Shown here piece by piece: positions 17,223 to 27,025 of a stretch of 64,000 bases of DNA (positions are counted from its first letter, which is position 1; every line of letters begins with the position of its first letter). Source of the DNA: Streptomyces adelaidensis (GTDB lineage Bacteria > Actinomycetota > Actinomycetes > Streptomycetales > Streptomycetaceae); NCBI RefSeq assembly GCF_016598475.1, contig NZ_JAEMUX010000015.1, forward strand, positions 62,001 through 126,000. The letters are read 5' to 3'. The notes under the pieces were generated by a model. The model did not search any database and had not been told where the DNA came from. It saw nothing but the letters and a program-made list of their open reading frames with translations. The translations under genes were made by a program, and so were the position numbers.

Positions 17223-17251
17223 CGCTGCGCTGGGCTTGAGCCGAAAGTATC

Positions 17252-17281
17252 CGGACCCGCAGGCAGCAGCCTGCGGGTCCG
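17252..17281 (+). terminator. Strong hairpin terminator after rplT
   Basis: CGGACCCGCAGGC (17252-17264) and its exact complement at 17269-17281 form a 13-base stem with a four-base AGCA loop, 30 bases after the rplT stop. There is no T-run, as is common for Streptomyces terminators. It separates the ribosomal operon from the rRNA methylase gene. Confidence 0.8.
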
Positions 17282-17337
17282 AGTGCGTCCGAGGGCCGTC
17301 CCCTTCCTCGCCTCCGCCGCCCCTGCCCGTCCCATCC

Positions 17338-17387
17338 CCTGGGCTCCGCCCCGGACCCCGCTCCTCAAACGCCGGAGGGGCTGAAAT
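17338..17387. repeat. Dispersed Streptomyces intergenic repeat
   Basis: The segment reads GGGCTCCGCCCCGGACCCC followed by GCTCCTCAAACGCCGGAGGG and GCTGAAA. I recognise this as a very common dispersed intergenic sequence in Streptomyces. CTCCGCCCC and related G-rich arms allow partial pairing. It sits between the rplT terminator and the methylase start and encodes nothing. Confidence 0.65.
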
Positions 17388-17417
17388 CACCAGAGACCTC
17401 CCGACCGAAGGTGCCCC

Positions 17418-18275
17418 ATGCCCCCCGCCCCCGAGCTGATCTCCCCCCGTTCCCCCCGCGTCTCCGCCGCCCGCCGGCTCGCGAAGCGGAACTTCCGGGG
17501 CAAGGAGCGGCTGTTCCTGGCGGAGGGCCCGCAGGCGGTGCGGGAGGCGGCCGCGCACCGGCCCGGCGGCCACGCCACGCTGGTCGAACTGTTCGCGACG
17601 GTCGAGGCCGCGGAGCGGTACGCCGACATCGTGGCGGAGGCCCGGGACGCCGGCGCCCGTGTCCACCTCGCCGACGAGCAGGTGATCGCCGACATCTCGA
17701 CGACCGTCACCCCGCAGGGCCTTGTCGGGATCTGCCGCTTCCTGGACACCCCGTTCGAACAGATCCTCGCCGCCCGCCCCAAGCTCGTCGCCGTACTCGC
17801 GCACGTCCGTGACCCCGGCAACGCCGGCACCGTACTGCGGTGCGCCGATGCCGCCGGGGCGGAGGCGGTCGTACTCACCGACGCGTCCGTCGACCTCTAC
17901 AACCCCAAGGCCGTCCGCGCCTCCGTCGGCTCGCTGTTCCATCTGCCGGTCGCCGTGGGCGTGCCGGTCGAGGAGGCCGTGGCGGGCCTCAAGGCGGCCG
18001 GGGTGCGGATCCTCGCCGCCGACGGGGCGGGGGAGGACGGCCTCGACGACGAGCTGGACAAGGGGACGATGGGCGGGCCCACGGCCTGGGTGTTCGGGAA
18101 CGAGGCGTGGGGCCTGCCGGAGGAGACGCGGGGCCTGGCCGACGCCGTCGTACGGGTGCCCATCCACGGAAAGGCGGAAAGCCTGAACCTCGCGACCGCC
18201 GCCGCCGTATGTCTCTACGCGTCCGCCCGTGCACAGCGCGCCTTCGGAGGGTGCCGCACCGTCACGCCCAGCTAG
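17418..18275 (+). CDS. TrmH/SpoU-family RNA 2'-O-methyltransferase
   Basis: A 285-residue SPOUT methyltransferase that would transfer a methyl group from SAM to a ribose 2'-OH, most likely in 23S rRNA. The N-terminal substrate-binding domain has RRLAKRNFRGKERLFLAEGPQAV. The knotted catalytic domain has motif 1 HVRDPGNAGTVLRCADAAG (catalytic Arg in the NAGTVLR segment), motif 2 AWVFGNEAWGLPEE and motif 3 VRVPIHGKAESLNLATAAAV. ATG 17418 gives the usual length. It is a monocistron between the infC operon and the histidine kinase. Confidence 0.92.
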   Translation: MPPAPELISPRSPRVSAARRLAKRNFRGKERLFLAEGPQAVREAAAHRPGGHATLVELFATVEAAERYADIVAEARDAGARVHLADEQVIADISTTVTPQGLVGICRFLDTPFEQILAARPKLVAVLAHVRDPGNAGTVLRCADAAGAEAVVLTDASVDLYNPKAVRASVGSLFHLPVAVGVPVEEAVAGLKAAGVRILAADGAGEDGLDDELDKGTMGGPTAWVFGNEAWGLPEETRGLADAVVRVPIHGKAESLNLATAAAVCLYASARAQRAFGGCRTVTPS

Positions 18276-18328
18276 TAGGGTGACGGGCTCGGGGGCCCAC
18301 TGCACAACGCGAGAGGTGGGGTACGGGG

Positions 18329-19465
18329 ATGAGGGTCAACGCGAGCAGCACACTGGGAGCACGGGACGTGCTCGCCACACCCGCGACCCGGCACGGTGAA
18401 CTCGCCGAGCTCGGCGTCGACCCCGACGACCTCCCCGACGGACTGGTCGTGGCCGACGAGAACGGCCGGGTGATCTGCTTCAACGCCGCGGCCGCCCGGA
18501 TCACCGCCACCCCCGCCGCCGACGCCCTCGGCCGGCCGCTCGAATGGGCCCTGCCATTAGAGGACCTGGAAGGCCGCCGCTGGTGGCAGCTGACCGACCC
18601 GTACGGGGGACTGGCGATCCGGGTCGGACAGCCTGAGCGGAATCTGCTCCTGCCCGGGGCGCGCGAGATCCTCGTATCGGCCCGCTACATCCGTACGAAG
18701 CCCACCGGCCCCGTCCGCCGGGTCGTCGTCTCCCTGCGCGACACCGAGGCCCGGCGCCGCACCGAACGCAGCCACGCCGAGCTGATCGCCACCGTGGCCC
18801 ATGAACTGCGCTCGCCGCTGACGTCGGTCAAGGGGTTCACCGCGACGCTGCTCGCCAAGTGGGAGCGGTTCACCGACGACCAGAAGAAGCTGATGCTGGA
18901 GACGGTCGACGCCGACGCCGACCGCGTCACCCGGCTCATCGCCGAACTGCTCGACATCTCGCGGATCGACTCGGGACGGCTCGAAGTGCGGCGGCAGCCC
19001 GTCGACATAGGCGCGGCCGTAGGACGCCACATCCAGGCGTATGTCGCCGCCGGACAGCCCGCCGACCGGTTCCTGCTGCGCATCGAGCAGCCACTGCCCG
19101 ACCTGTGGGCCGATCCGGACAAGATCGACCAGGTACTGAGCAACCTGCTGGAAAATGCGGTGCGGCACGGCGAGGGAACCGTCACGATTGACGTCACGCC
19201 TGCCGCGTCCCCCCGAGAAGGGGAGGACACCGGCACGTCGGTCACCGTGAGCGACGAGGGCGCCGGCATCCCGGAGGAGTCCATGAACCGCGTCTTCACC
19301 CGCTTCTGGCGGGGCAGCAAGCGCGGCGGCACGGGCCTCGGGCTGTACATCGTCAAGGGCCTCGTCGAAGCCCACGGCGGCACCATCACCGTCGGACGCG
19401 CCCCCGGCGGCGGCGCCGAGTTCCGATTTACGTTGCCCGTGGCGGCTCCGGCCTATCTGGCCTAG
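18329..19465 (+). CDS. PAS-containing sensor histidine kinase (orphan)
   Basis: A 378-residue kinase without membrane helices, so probably cytoplasmic. Residues about 33-135 form a PAS-like domain (DGLVVADENGRVICFNAAAARI). The HisKA domain carries phosphoacceptor His158 in ATVAHELRSPLTSVKG. The ATPase domain has the N box (LSNLLENAVRHGEG), G1 (DEGAGIP), F box (RVFTRFWRGSKRGG) and G2 (GTGLGLYIVKG). No response regulator is adjacent, so its partner is elsewhere. It precedes pheS after about 137 bases. The signal is unknown. Confidence 0.92.
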   Translation: MRVNASSTLGARDVLATPATRHGELAELGVDPDDLPDGLVVADENGRVICFNAAAARITATPAADALGRPLEWALPLEDLEGRRWWQLTDPYGGLAIRVGQPERNLLLPGAREILVSARYIRTKPTGPVRRVVVSLRDTEARRRTERSHAELIATVAHELRSPLTSVKGFTATLLAKWERFTDDQKKLMLETVDADADRVTRLIAELLDISRIDSGRLEVRRQPVDIGAAVGRHIQAYVAAGQPADRFLLRIEQPLPDLWADPDKIDQVLSNLLENAVRHGEGTVTIDVTPAASPREGEDTGTSVTVSDEGAGIPEESMNRVFTRFWRGSKRGGTGLGLYIVKGLVEAHGGTITVGRAPGGGAEFRFTLPVAAPAYLA

Positions 19466-19602
19466 CCCCCGCGGGCGCGTTCGTACACCTCAACCCCGTT
19501 AGACTCGGCCTTTGGCACCTTTGTGTCCTGCACACGGCCCTCAGCGAGTCGCAGCGTCGGTGACGGGGACCTCCAGCCAGCCAATCGGAAGCACGGGAAG
19601 AG

Positions 19603-20724
19603 ATGTCGGCACCGAATAAGTCGTACGACCCGGTAGAGGTCGAGGCCTTGAAACCGGAAGAGATCGAGCGCATGCGGGACGAGGCGCTCGCCGCCTTCGC
19701 CGCCGCGGACTCCCTCGACGCGCTCCAGGAGGCCAAGGTCTCCCACACCGGGGGCACCTCGCCGCTGGCTCTCGCCAACCGCGAGATCGGCGCCCTGCCC
19801 CCGCACGCCAAGGCCGCCGCAGGGAAGCTCGTCGGCCAGGCCCGCGGCGCGGTGAACAAGGGCCTCGCCGCCCGCCAGACCGAACTGGAGGCCGAGCGCG
19901 ACGCCCGGGTGCTGGTCGAGGAGGCGGTGGACGTCACACTGCCGTACGACCGCGTACCGGTCGGCGCCCGCCACCCGCTGACCACCCTGTCGGAGCGGAT
20001 CGAGGACATCTTCGTGGCCATGGGCTACGAGGTCGCCGAGGGCCCGCAGGTCGAGGCCGAGTGGTTCAACTTCGACGCCCTCAACATCGGCCCGGACCAC
20101 CCGGCCCGCGGCGAGGCCGACACCTTCTTCGTGCAGGGCCCCCAGGGCGGCACCGAGTCCGGTGTCGTGCTGCGCACCCACACCTCGCCCGTGCAGATCC
20201 GCTCCCTGCTGGAGCGCGAACTGCCGGTCTACGTGATCTGCCCCGGCCGGGTGTACCGCACGGACGAGCTGGACGCCACGCACACCCCGGTCTTCCACCA
20301 GGTCGAGCTGCTCGCCGTCGACGAGGGCCTGACCATGGCCGACCTCAAGGGCACCCTCGACCACATGGTCCAGTCGCTGTTCGGCGAGGGCATGAAGACC
20401 CGGCTGCGTCCGAACTTCTTCCCGTTCACCGAGCCGTCCGCAGAGATGGACATGCTCTGCTACGTCTGCAAGGGCACCTCCGTCGGCAACCCCGACCGCC
20501 CCTGCCGTACCTGCTCGTCCGAGGGCTGGATCGAGCTGGGCGGCTGCGGCATGGTCAACCCCAAGGTGCTGACCGCCTGCGGTGTCGACCCGGAGAAGTA
20601 CAGCGGATTCGCCTTCGGGTTCGGCATCGAGCGGATGCTGATGTTCCGCCACAACGTCGAAGACATGCGAGACATGGTCGAGGGTGACGTCCGGTTCACC
20701 CGGCCGTTCGGGATGGAGATCTGA
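19603..20724 (+). CDS. pheS: Phenylalanyl-tRNA synthetase alpha subunit
   Basis: The 373-residue catalytic subunit of the alpha2-beta2 enzyme that charges tRNA-Phe. A coiled-coil N-terminus (residues 1-110) binds tRNA. Class II motifs follow: motif 1 around [14 protein letters not shown], motif 2 in [23 protein letters not shown] and motif 3 in [14 protein letters not shown] four-cysteine insertion ([17 protein letters not shown]) looks zinc-binding. It overlaps pheT by one base (TGATG), coupling synthesis of the two subunits. Confidence 0.98.
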   Translation: MSAPNKSYDPVEVEALKPEEIERMRDEALAAFAAADSLDALQEAKVSHTGGTSPLALANREIGALPPHAKAAAGKLVGQARGAVNKGLAARQTELEAERDARVLVEEAVDVTLPYDRVPVGARHPLTTLSERIEDIFVAMGYEVAEGPQVEAEWFNFDALNIGPDHPARGEADTFFVQGPQGGTESGVVLRTHTSPVQIRSLLERELPVYVICPGRVYRTDELDATHTPVFHQVELLAVDEGLTMADLKGTLDHMVQSLFGEGMKTRLRPNFFPFTEPSAEMDMLCYVCKGTSVGNPDRPCRTCSSEGWIELGGCGMVNPKVLTACGVDPEKYSGFAFGFGIERMLMFRHNVEDMRDMVEGDVRFTRPFGMEI

Positions 20725-23237
20725 TGCGGGTCCCGCTTTCCTGGCTGCGGGAGTACGTCGACCTGCCGGCCACCGAGACCGGCCGTGACATCCAGGCCAA
20801 GCTCATCTCGGCCGGTCTTGAGGTCGAGACGGTCGAGCAGCTCGGCGACGGCCTCAAGGGCCCCCTGGTCGTCGGCCGGGTGCTGACCATCGAGGAGCTG
20901 GAGGGCTTCAAGAAGCCGATCCGCTTCTGCACCGTCGACGTCGGTACCGCCAACGGCAGTGGCGAGCCGCAGGAGATCGTCTGCGGCGCCCGCAACTTCG
21001 CCGTGGGCGACAAGGTCGTGGTCGTCCTCCCCGGCGCCGAACTGCCCGGCGGTTTCGCGATCGCCGCCCGCAAGACGTACGGCAGGACCTCGCACGGCAT
21101 GATCTGCTCCAGCGACGAGCTGGGCATGGGCGACGACGGCACCAAGGGCATCATCGTGCTGCCGCCGGAGACCGAGGTCGGCAAGGACGCCATCGAGCTG
21201 CTCGAACTGGTCGACGAGGTCCTCGACATCGCCGTCACCGCCAATCGCGGCGACTGCCTGTCGATCCGCGGCGTCGCCCGCGAGACCGCCATCGCCTACG
21301 GCCTGCCGCTGCGCGACCCGGCGCTCCTCGACGTACCGGGCCCGAACGCCTTCGGCCACCCGGTCCAGGTCTCCGACCCGCTCGGCTGCGACCGCTTCAC
21401 CGCCCGCACCGTCACCGGTCTCGACCCGGAGACGCGCTCCCCGATCTGGCTCAAGCGCCGGCTGCAGAAGGTCGGCATGCGCCCGATCTCGCTCGCCGTC
21501 GACATCACCAACTACGTGATGATGGAGGTCGGCCAGCCGCTGCACGCCTACGACCGCTCCCTCGTCCAGGGCACGATCGGAGTACGCCGCGCCGGGGAGG
21601 GCGAGAAGATCGTCACCCTCGACGGTGTCACCCGAACCCTGCACGCCGAGGACCTGGTGATCACCGACGACCGGGGCCCCATCGGCCTCGCGGGCCTCAT
21701 GGGCGGCGCCGACACGGAGATCGCCGACCACGACGATGTGGAGAACGCGTCGACCGACGTCGTCATCGAGGCCGCCCACTTCGACCAGGTCGCCATCGCG
21801 CGCACGGCCCGGCGGCACAAGCTGTCGTCGGAGGCGTCCCGCCGCTTCGAGCGCGGCGTCGACCCGATGGCCGCGGCGGCCGCCGCCCAGCGCACCGTCG
21901 ACCTGCTCGTGCTCCTCGCGGGCGGCACCGCCGAGGCGGGCGTCACCGAGGTGATTGCCCCGTCCGCACCGCACACGATCAGTGTCCCGGCGAACCACCC
22001 GGACAAGGTCGCCGGCGTCGACTACGGCCGCGAGACCGTCGTACGCCGGCTCCAGGAGGTCGGCTGCGACGTCTACGGACAGGACGAGCTGATCGTCACC
22101 GTGCCGTCCTGGCGGCCCGACCTCACCGACCCGAACGACCTGGCCGAAGAGGTCATCCGTCTTGAGGGCTACGAGAACCTGCCGTCCACGCTGCCCAGGC
22201 CCCCGGCGGGCCGCGGCCTCACCCAGCGGCAGCGGCTGCACCGCCGGGTCGGCCGGGTGCTCGCGGGTGCCGGGTACGTCGAGGCGCCGAACTACCCGTT
22301 CATCGCCGAGCAGGTCTTCGACCAGTTCGGCCTGGACGCCGACGACCCGGCCCGCCGCGTCGTCCGGCTGACCAACCCGCTCAACGACGAGGAGCCGGCG
22401 CTCCGCACGTCGCTGCTGCCGGGTCTGCTCGGCGCGCTGCGCCGCAACGACGGCCGCGGTGGTCACGACCTCGCGCTGTTCGAGACCGGCCTGGTCTTCC
22501 ATCCGCGTGAGGAGCAGCGCGTCGCCGTCGCGCTGCCCGTCGACCGCCGGCCCACCGACGAGGAGATCGCGACGCTGAACGCCGCGCTGCCCGAGCAGCC
22601 GCGGTGCGTCGCCGTAGTCCTCGCCGGGGCTCGCGAGCAGGCCGGCTGGTGGGGCAAGGGCCGTCCGGCCGACTGGGCCGACACGATCGAGGCGGCGCGT
22701 GCCGTCGCGCGTGAGGCCGGTGCCGAACTGGCCGTCCGCCAGGGACAGTACGGGCCGTGGCACCCCGGCCGCTGCGCCGAGCTCGTGGTCGTCGCGGACG
22801 GTGCCGAGCGCGTCGTCGGCCACGCCGGTGAGCTGCACCCGCGCGTCATCAAGGCGCTCGGGCTGCCGGCCCGCACCGCCGCGATGGAGCTGGACCTGGA
22901 CGCCCTGGAGCGGGTGGGCGACGGCGTCCCGCAGGCGCCGCGCATCTCCTCGTTCCCGGTCGCCACGCAGGATGTCGCCCTCGTGGTCGACGAGTTCGTG
23001 CCGCACGCCGAGGTGGAGGCCGCGTTGCGTGAGGGCGCGGGTGAACTGCTGGAGGGCATCCGGCTGTTCGACGTCTACGAGAACGCGGAGCAGCTCGGTG
23101 ACGGGCGGAAGTCGCTGGCGTACGCCCTGCGCTTCCGCGCGGCGGACCGAACGCTGACGGTGGACGAGGCTTCGGCCGCGCGGGACGCTGCGCTGGCCCT
23201 CGCGGGTGAGCGCACCGGGGCCGTGTTGCGGAGCTAG
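20724..23237 (+). CDS. pheT: Phenylalanyl-tRNA synthetase beta subunit
   Basis: An 837-residue subunit, full length for the bacterial type. Domains in order are the N-terminal B1 region, an EMAP/OB tRNA-binding domain (about 42-155, [17 protein letters not shown]-like core), B3/4 editing domain (about 215-395), B5 domain (about 405-475), the catalytic-like core and the C-terminal ferredoxin-like anticodon-binding domain ([16 protein letters not shown] onward). The editing domain would hydrolyse Tyr-tRNA-Phe. The gene ends before a long hairpin terminator. Confidence 0.98.
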   Translation: MRVPLSWLREYVDLPATETGRDIQAKLISAGLEVETVEQLGDGLKGPLVVGRVLTIEELEGFKKPIRFCTVDVGTANGSGEPQEIVCGARNFAVGDKVVVVLPGAELPGGFAIAARKTYGRTSHGMICSSDELGMGDDGTKGIIVLPPETEVGKDAIELLELVDEVLDIAVTANRGDCLSIRGVARETAIAYGLPLRDPALLDVPGPNAFGHPVQVSDPLGCDRFTARTVTGLDPETRSPIWLKRRLQKVGMRPISLAVDITNYVMMEVGQPLHAYDRSLVQGTIGVRRAGEGEKIVTLDGVTRTLHAEDLVITDDRGPIGLAGLMGGADTEIADHDDVENASTDVVIEAAHFDQVAIARTARRHKLSSEASRRFERGVDPMAAAAAAQRTVDLLVLLAGGTAEAGVTEVIAPSAPHTISVPANHPDKVAGVDYGRETVVRRLQEVGCDVYGQDELIVTVPSWRPDLTDPNDLAEEVIRLEGYENLPSTLPRPPAGRGLTQRQRLHRRVGRVLAGAGYVEAPNYPFIAEQVFDQFGLDADDPARRVVRLTNPLNDEEPALRTSLLPGLLGALRRNDGRGGHDLALFETGLVFHPREEQRVAVALPVDRRPTDEEIATLNAALPEQPRCVAVVLAGAREQAGWWGKGRPADWADTIEAARAVAREAGAELAVRQGQYGPWHPGRCAELVVVADGAERVVGHAGELHPRVIKALGLPARTAAMELDLDALERVGDGVPQAPRISSFPVATQDVALVVDEFVPHAEVEAALREGAGELLEGIRLFDVYENAEQLGDGRKSLAYALRFRAADRTLTVDEASAARDAALALAGERTGAVLRS

Positions 23238-23290
23238 GGGGCGCCTCGGGGGTGGGGAGCTGCTGTTTGCTGGCGGCCGCGGGTTCGCTG

Positions 23291-23320
23291 TGGCTGGTCG
23301 CGCGGTTCCCCGCGCCCCTG
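23291..23320. repeat. Dispersed repeat, copy 1 (after pheT)
   Basis: TGGCTGGTCGCGCGGTTCCC followed by CGCGCCCCTG recurs almost exactly at 55256-55285 after argR and, more diverged and inverted, at about 63605-63632 after argH. The upstream flank (CGCGGG..CTGTG) is also shared with the argR copy. Each copy directly adjoins or forms part of a terminator hairpin at the end of an operon. Confidence 0.75.
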
Positions 23321-23367
23321 GATGGGGATGGTGATGGGAGGCTTCGCCCCCATCGCCATCCCCATCC
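23320..23367 (+). terminator. Long hairpin terminator after pheT
   Basis: About 20 bases (GGATGGGGATGGTGATGGG and neighbours, from 23320) pair with the complementary run ending at about 23367, with one G-U pair and a loop around GGCTTCGCC. CCCTTTTTCTCC follows, giving a real T-run. It should end the pheST transcript efficiently. Confidence 0.85.
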
Positions 23368-23501
23368 CTTTTTCTCCGTCGCCTCACTCATTTGGGTGAC
23401 AACCTTGGGTGATCCGGTCCGCTCGGGGTGTGCGGTGGACAGAATCGGACCGGCCCTTCGGGGCCGTACTTGCTGTCCGGGCCTGATGGGGGGCCAACGG
23501 C

Positions 23502-24503
23502 ATGACTCGAATCAGGGCGAGAGCCACGCCACGGGCGTGGTCCCGGGGGCGCCGGTTCGCCGGGCGGCGGAGCGGGCTCGGTGTCCGTATCGCCGGTAGT
23601 GCCGTGTTCCTCGCGGTCGGCACCGGGCTGATGCTGCACGTCAGGCAGGTGATGCTGCGGGAGGTGCGGCAGGCGCGCGAGGCGGCGGGCGCCGCGCAGA
23701 GCGTGCTGCTCAGGCCGCTGCCCGCACGCGTCGACGGGCTGGCCACCGCCGCCGCCCAGCTCTCCGCCGACCGAGGCGCGACCGTCGGCGGCGATCTCTA
23801 CGAGGTCATCGCCACCGAGCACGGCGTCCGCGTGGTGATGGGCGACGTACGCGGCCACGGCCTCGGCGCCATCGGCACCGTCGCCGCCGTACTCGGCAGC
23901 TTCCGCGAGGCCGTCCACGACGAGGCCGAACTCGCCGGTGTCCTCGCCCGCCTCGACCGCGCCCTGGCCCGGCACCTGCGCGACCGCGCCCGCGCGGAGG
24001 ACACCGAGGACTTCGTGACCGTCCTCCTCCTGGAGATCGCCCCCGACGGCGAGGTCCACGCCCTCAACTGCGGCCACCCCTGGCCGTATCTGCTGAGCGG
24101 CGGCCGGGCGCGACAGATCGTCCGCACCGAGCCCCTGCCCCCACTGGGCCTGTTCCCGCTCCCCGCCGAACTGCCGTACACCCCCTGCGGCCGGCTCCTC
24201 CCCGGCGAGGCTCTGTTCCTGCACACGGACGGGGTGGAGGACGCGCGGGACAGGCAGGGGCGCTTCTTTCCTTTGGCGGCTGCCCTGGCGGAAGCCGTAC
24301 GGGGCCGTCCCATCTCACCCCAGTCCGTCCTGCGAGCGGTGTTCAGCCAACTCCTGCGCCACACAGGAGGAAGGCCGAAGGACGACATCGCCATACTGGT
24401 ACTGCGCAACGAACGTGCACTCGCTTTCACGGGCGCGGGGAGCTATGCGATCAGCCACAGACAACCCGCGGCCGACAACTCACCGGTAGTCCCCACTCCT
24501 TAG
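23502..24503 (+). CDS. PP2C-family (SpoIIE-type) serine phosphatase, membrane anchored
   Basis: A 333-residue protein. A short Arg-rich N-terminus is followed by one hydrophobic segment (about 28-46, VRIAGSAVFLAVGTGLML) and a SpoIIE-like phosphatase domain. Metal-binding aspartates lie in GGDLYEVI, VMGDVRGHGLGA and KDDIAILVL, with LHTDGVEDARD between. It probably dephosphorylates an anti-sigma-factor antagonist or similar partner, as such enzymes do in Streptomyces. No partner gene is adjacent. ATG 23502 follows a G-rich stretch; the second membrane segment usual in relatives is absent. Confidence 0.87.
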   Translation: MTRIRARATPRAWSRGRRFAGRRSGLGVRIAGSAVFLAVGTGLMLHVRQVMLREVRQAREAAGAAQSVLLRPLPARVDGLATAAAQLSADRGATVGGDLYEVIATEHGVRVVMGDVRGHGLGAIGTVAAVLGSFREAVHDEAELAGVLARLDRALARHLRDRARAEDTEDFVTVLLLEIAPDGEVHALNCGHPWPYLLSGGRARQIVRTEPLPPLGLFPLPAELPYTPCGRLLPGEALFLHTDGVEDARDRQGRFFPLAAALAEAVRGRPISPQSVLRAVFSQLLRHTGGRPKDDIAILVLRNERALAFTGAGSYAISHRQPAADNSPVVPTP

Positions 24504-24568
24504 TCGCCCCGGTGAGAGCGGAGGCGCTACGCTGCCACTCGCCGGCACCGAGCCACCGGAGGGCCTCC

Positions 24569-25909
24569 ATGCAGCCCAACACCCTGCTCGACGCGATCCT
24601 CGACGAAGCCGGAATCTCCCACGCCGGTCTCGCCGCACACGTCAACCAGGCGGGGCGGGCCCGGGGGCTCTCGCTGCGGTACGAACACACCGCCGTGGCA
24701 CGGTGGTTGAAGGGGCAGCGACCGCGCGGCCAGGTGCCCGACCTGATCTGTGAGGTGCTCGCCGGGCGGCTGCACCGGACTGTCACACTCGACGACATCG
24801 GGCTCGGCGTGCCCGGCGAGCCGACCTCCCAGCACGGCGCCGGCCTCTCCGGATTCGTGGAGCGCGCCACCGCGCTGTGGCGCTCCGACGAACAGCAGCG
24901 CCCCCATGTCCTCGGCGCCCCCGCCGTGACCGGGACACCCGCCGTGATGCCCGTGTGGGAGTGGGAGAACCCGCCGGAGGACGTCGACGTCTCGCGCGGC
25001 GGCCGGCATCGCGTCAGCATGGCCGACATCGACATGCTGCGCGCGGCCCGCGCCCACTACGAGCAGATGTACCGCAAGGCGGGCGGGGTCGCGACCCGGA
25101 TGCGGATCGTCGGGTTCCTCAACGCCGAGGCAGCGCCCCTGCTGCGCGGCAGCTACACCGACGCCACCGGCCGCCAACTGCACCGCGCCACCGGGGGGCT
25201 GGTGGCCGTCGCCGGGATATGCGCGTATGACTCCGACGCCCACGGGCTCGCCCAGCGGTACTTCCACCAGGCGCTTCGGCTGGCGAAGGCCAGCGGGGAC
25301 CGGGGCCTCGGGGCGTACGTCATCGCGCTGCTCGTCAACCAGTCGCTGTTCATGCGGGAGTACCGGCAGGCCGTGGCCTTCGCCGAGGCCGCCCTGCGCA
25401 CCGCGGGCAAGCACATCACCCCAGCACTCGCCTCCGACCTCTACGCGATGCAGGCCAAGGCGTACGCGCACCTGGGCGACGGCACCAGCGCGCTGTCCTG
25501 CATCCGGCGGGCCGAGCAGGCCGCCGATCGCATCCGGCGCGGTCACGAACCCGACGAGACCGGCTATGTCCAACCCGGCCTGGTCAACGTACAGGTGGCG
25601 GAGGCACTGCTCAGCCTCGGCGACCTGGCCGCCGCGGCGGAGCACGCCGTGGCCGCCGTCGGCACCCCGGCGCACGACCGGGGGCGGGTGCACCGCCTCG
25701 CGATGCTCAGCCAGATCGAGCTGCGCCAGGGCAACGCGGACAAGGCGGTGGCCACCGCCGTGGAGATGGCCGAGCGGGCGCGCGGAATGGAGTCGATGCG
25801 CCTGCGTGACAGACTCCGGGCGGTACGCGAACACCTGGTGCGCAGCGGCTGCGCGGGGACCGCAGAAGCCGCCGAACTCATCGACGGCGCACTGCGCGTA
25901 CCGCTCTGA
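24569..25909 (+). CDS. TPR-domain transcriptional regulator (NsdA-like architecture)
   Basis: A 446-residue protein with a cryptic helix-turn-helix N-terminus (ISHAGLAAHVNQAGRARGLSLRYEHTAVARWLKG) followed by tetratricopeptide-like helical repeats from about residue 150 (DLYAMQAKAYAHLGDGTSAL; EALLSLGDLAAAAEHAV). This layout is typical of Streptomyces regulators of development and antibiotic production, NsdA among them, but the specific role is not known. ATG 24569 is supported by CGGAGGG just upstream; a GTG at 24512 adds residues without family character. It precedes the Nudix gene on the same strand. Confidence 0.8.
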   Translation: MQPNTLLDAILDEAGISHAGLAAHVNQAGRARGLSLRYEHTAVARWLKGQRPRGQVPDLICEVLAGRLHRTVTLDDIGLGVPGEPTSQHGAGLSGFVERATALWRSDEQQRPHVLGAPAVTGTPAVMPVWEWENPPEDVDVSRGGRHRVSMADIDMLRAARAHYEQMYRKAGGVATRMRIVGFLNAEAAPLLRGSYTDATGRQLHRATGGLVAVAGICAYDSDAHGLAQRYFHQALRLAKASGDRGLGAYVIALLVNQSLFMREYRQAVAFAEAALRTAGKHITPALASDLYAMQAKAYAHLGDGTSALSCIRRAEQAADRIRRGHEPDETGYVQPGLVNVQVAEALLSLGDLAAAAEHAVAAVGTPAHDRGRVHRLAMLSQIELRQGNADKAVATAVEMAERARGMESMRLRDRLRAVREHLVRSGCAGTAEAAELIDGALRVPL

Positions 25910-26007
25910 CACCGTCCGCCGAGCGCGGCCGTGCACCGGCTGTGCGCCTGCTGTCAGGAGGCTCCTGCTGCGATATTGCCACTTACTCGGCGGAAGGTGG
26001 CAGAACC

Positions 26008-26553
26008 GTGCAGTGGACGAAACAGAGCGAACAAACTGTGTACTCGAACCGCTGGTTCAGCGTCAATCTCGCAGATGTCGCTTTGCCGGACGGGCGGCAC
26101 CTCGATCACTTCGTGATACGGCTGCGGCCGGTCGCCGTGGCCACCGTGATCAACGAGGCCAACGAGGTCCTGCTCCTGTGGCGGCATCGCTTCATCACCG
26201 ACAGCTGGGGGTGGGAGCTCGCGGCGGGCGTCGTCGAGGACGGCGAGGGCATCGCCGCGGCGGCCGCCCGTGAACTGGAGGAGGAGACCGGATGGCGGCC
26301 GGGACCCCTGCACCACCTGATGAGCGTCGAGCCCTCCAACGGGCTCACCGACGCCCGGCACCACATCTACTGGGCCGAGGAGGGCGCGTATGTCGGTCAC
26401 CCGGTGGACGACTTCGAGTCGGACCGCAGGGAATGGGTTCCCCTCAAACTCGTTCCCGACATGGTCGCCCGGGGCGAGGTCCCGGCCGCCAACATGGCGG
26501 CCGCACTGCTCCTGTTGCATCATCTGCGGCTCGGGCAGGACGCCAAGCTGTGA
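26008..26553 (+). CDS. Nudix hydrolase
   Basis: A 181-residue pyrophosphohydrolase of the ADP-ribose type. The Nudix box is at about residues 75-97: Gly of AAGVVEDGEG, then RELEEETGW containing the metal-binding glutamates. GTG 26008 is preceded by GGAAGGTGG. GCCAC and GTGGC near 25978 and 26000 could fold the ribosome-binding region into a weak hairpin. It likely hydrolyses nucleoside diphosphates linked to another moiety; the substrate cannot be assigned. It is convergent with a small membrane protein gene. Confidence 0.9.
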   Translation: MQWTKQSEQTVYSNRWFSVNLADVALPDGRHLDHFVIRLRPVAVATVINEANEVLLLWRHRFITDSWGWELAAGVVEDGEGIAAAAARELEEETGWRPGPLHHLMSVEPSNGLTDARHHIYWAEEGAYVGHPVDDFESDRREWVPLKLVPDMVARGEVPAANMAAALLLLHHLRLGQDAKL

Positions 26554-26578
26554 CCCCGCGTCGCGTCCCGCCGGCGAG

Positions 26579-26836
26579 CTAGTGGCCCAGCGCCTGCCAG
26601 ACGGCCACCACCAGGGCGCCCAGGGCCGTGAGGACCGCGACCGAGGGCAGCGGCCAACGGGAGTGCTCCAGAGCGATGACCCGTGCGCTCAGGTCGTCGA
26701 GCTCCTTGGCGGTCTGTTCGGCACGGTGACTCAGCAGGGTCTGCCCTCCTTCGACGCGTGTGTGCGCCACATCGAGGCGGCGACGTAACTCTGCGAGTTC
26801 GCCGTGGAGCACGGGATGCTCGGGGTCGATGGCCAC
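26579..26836 (-). CDS. Small membrane protein with coiled-coil and one C-terminal helix
   Basis: An 85-residue protein. Residues 10-60 (LHGELAELRRRLDVAHTRVE and on to AKELDDLSARVIALEHSRW) form a likely coiled coil and residues 64-82 (SVAVLTALGALVVAVWQAL) a membrane helix. GTG 26836 follows AAGGAG at seven bases; the longer frame upstream lacks a binding site. It is of unknown function, with a layout like small tail-anchored proteins. It is the only gene in its transcription unit. Confidence 0.6.
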   Translation of the reverse strand: MAIDPEHPVLHGELAELRRRLDVAHTRVEGGQTLLSHRAEQTAKELDDLSARVIALEHSRWPLPSVAVLTALGALVVAVWQALGH

Positions 26837-26965
26837 GAGTCCGCTCCTTTCTGTAGTTGTCACATCCCTTGGATGCGCAGGTGAAGTCAACTCGCCTGGT
26901 GGGCGCATGGGGAGAGTGTGCGAGGGGCATATGCGTGTCCGCCGCGCACACGGTGTGTGAATACG

Positions 26966-26999
26966 ACGGGCCCGGCACCCTTTCGGATGCCGGGCCCGT
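26966..26999. terminator. Terminator hairpin downstream of the 3-hydroxyacyl-CoA dehydrogenase gene
   Basis: ACGGGCCCGGCA (26966-26977) and its perfect complement TGCCGGGCCCGT (26988-26999) form a 12-base stem with a ten-base loop. It lies 26 bases beyond the stop of the minus-strand dehydrogenase gene and is a clear Streptomyces-style terminator. Confidence 0.85.
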
Positions 27000-27025
27000 G
27001 CGGCAAGCGAACTGACAGTCCGTAA

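Noticed and set aside
19466..19602. A T-box or leader-peptide attenuator for pheST
   Set aside because: No phenylalanine-rich short frame, no T-box core and no terminator with T-run in this gap.
20460..23387. A 975-residue minus-strand frame opposite pheT
   Set aside because: Long antisense frames are common in high-GC DNA; its composition is a shadow and pheT is certain.
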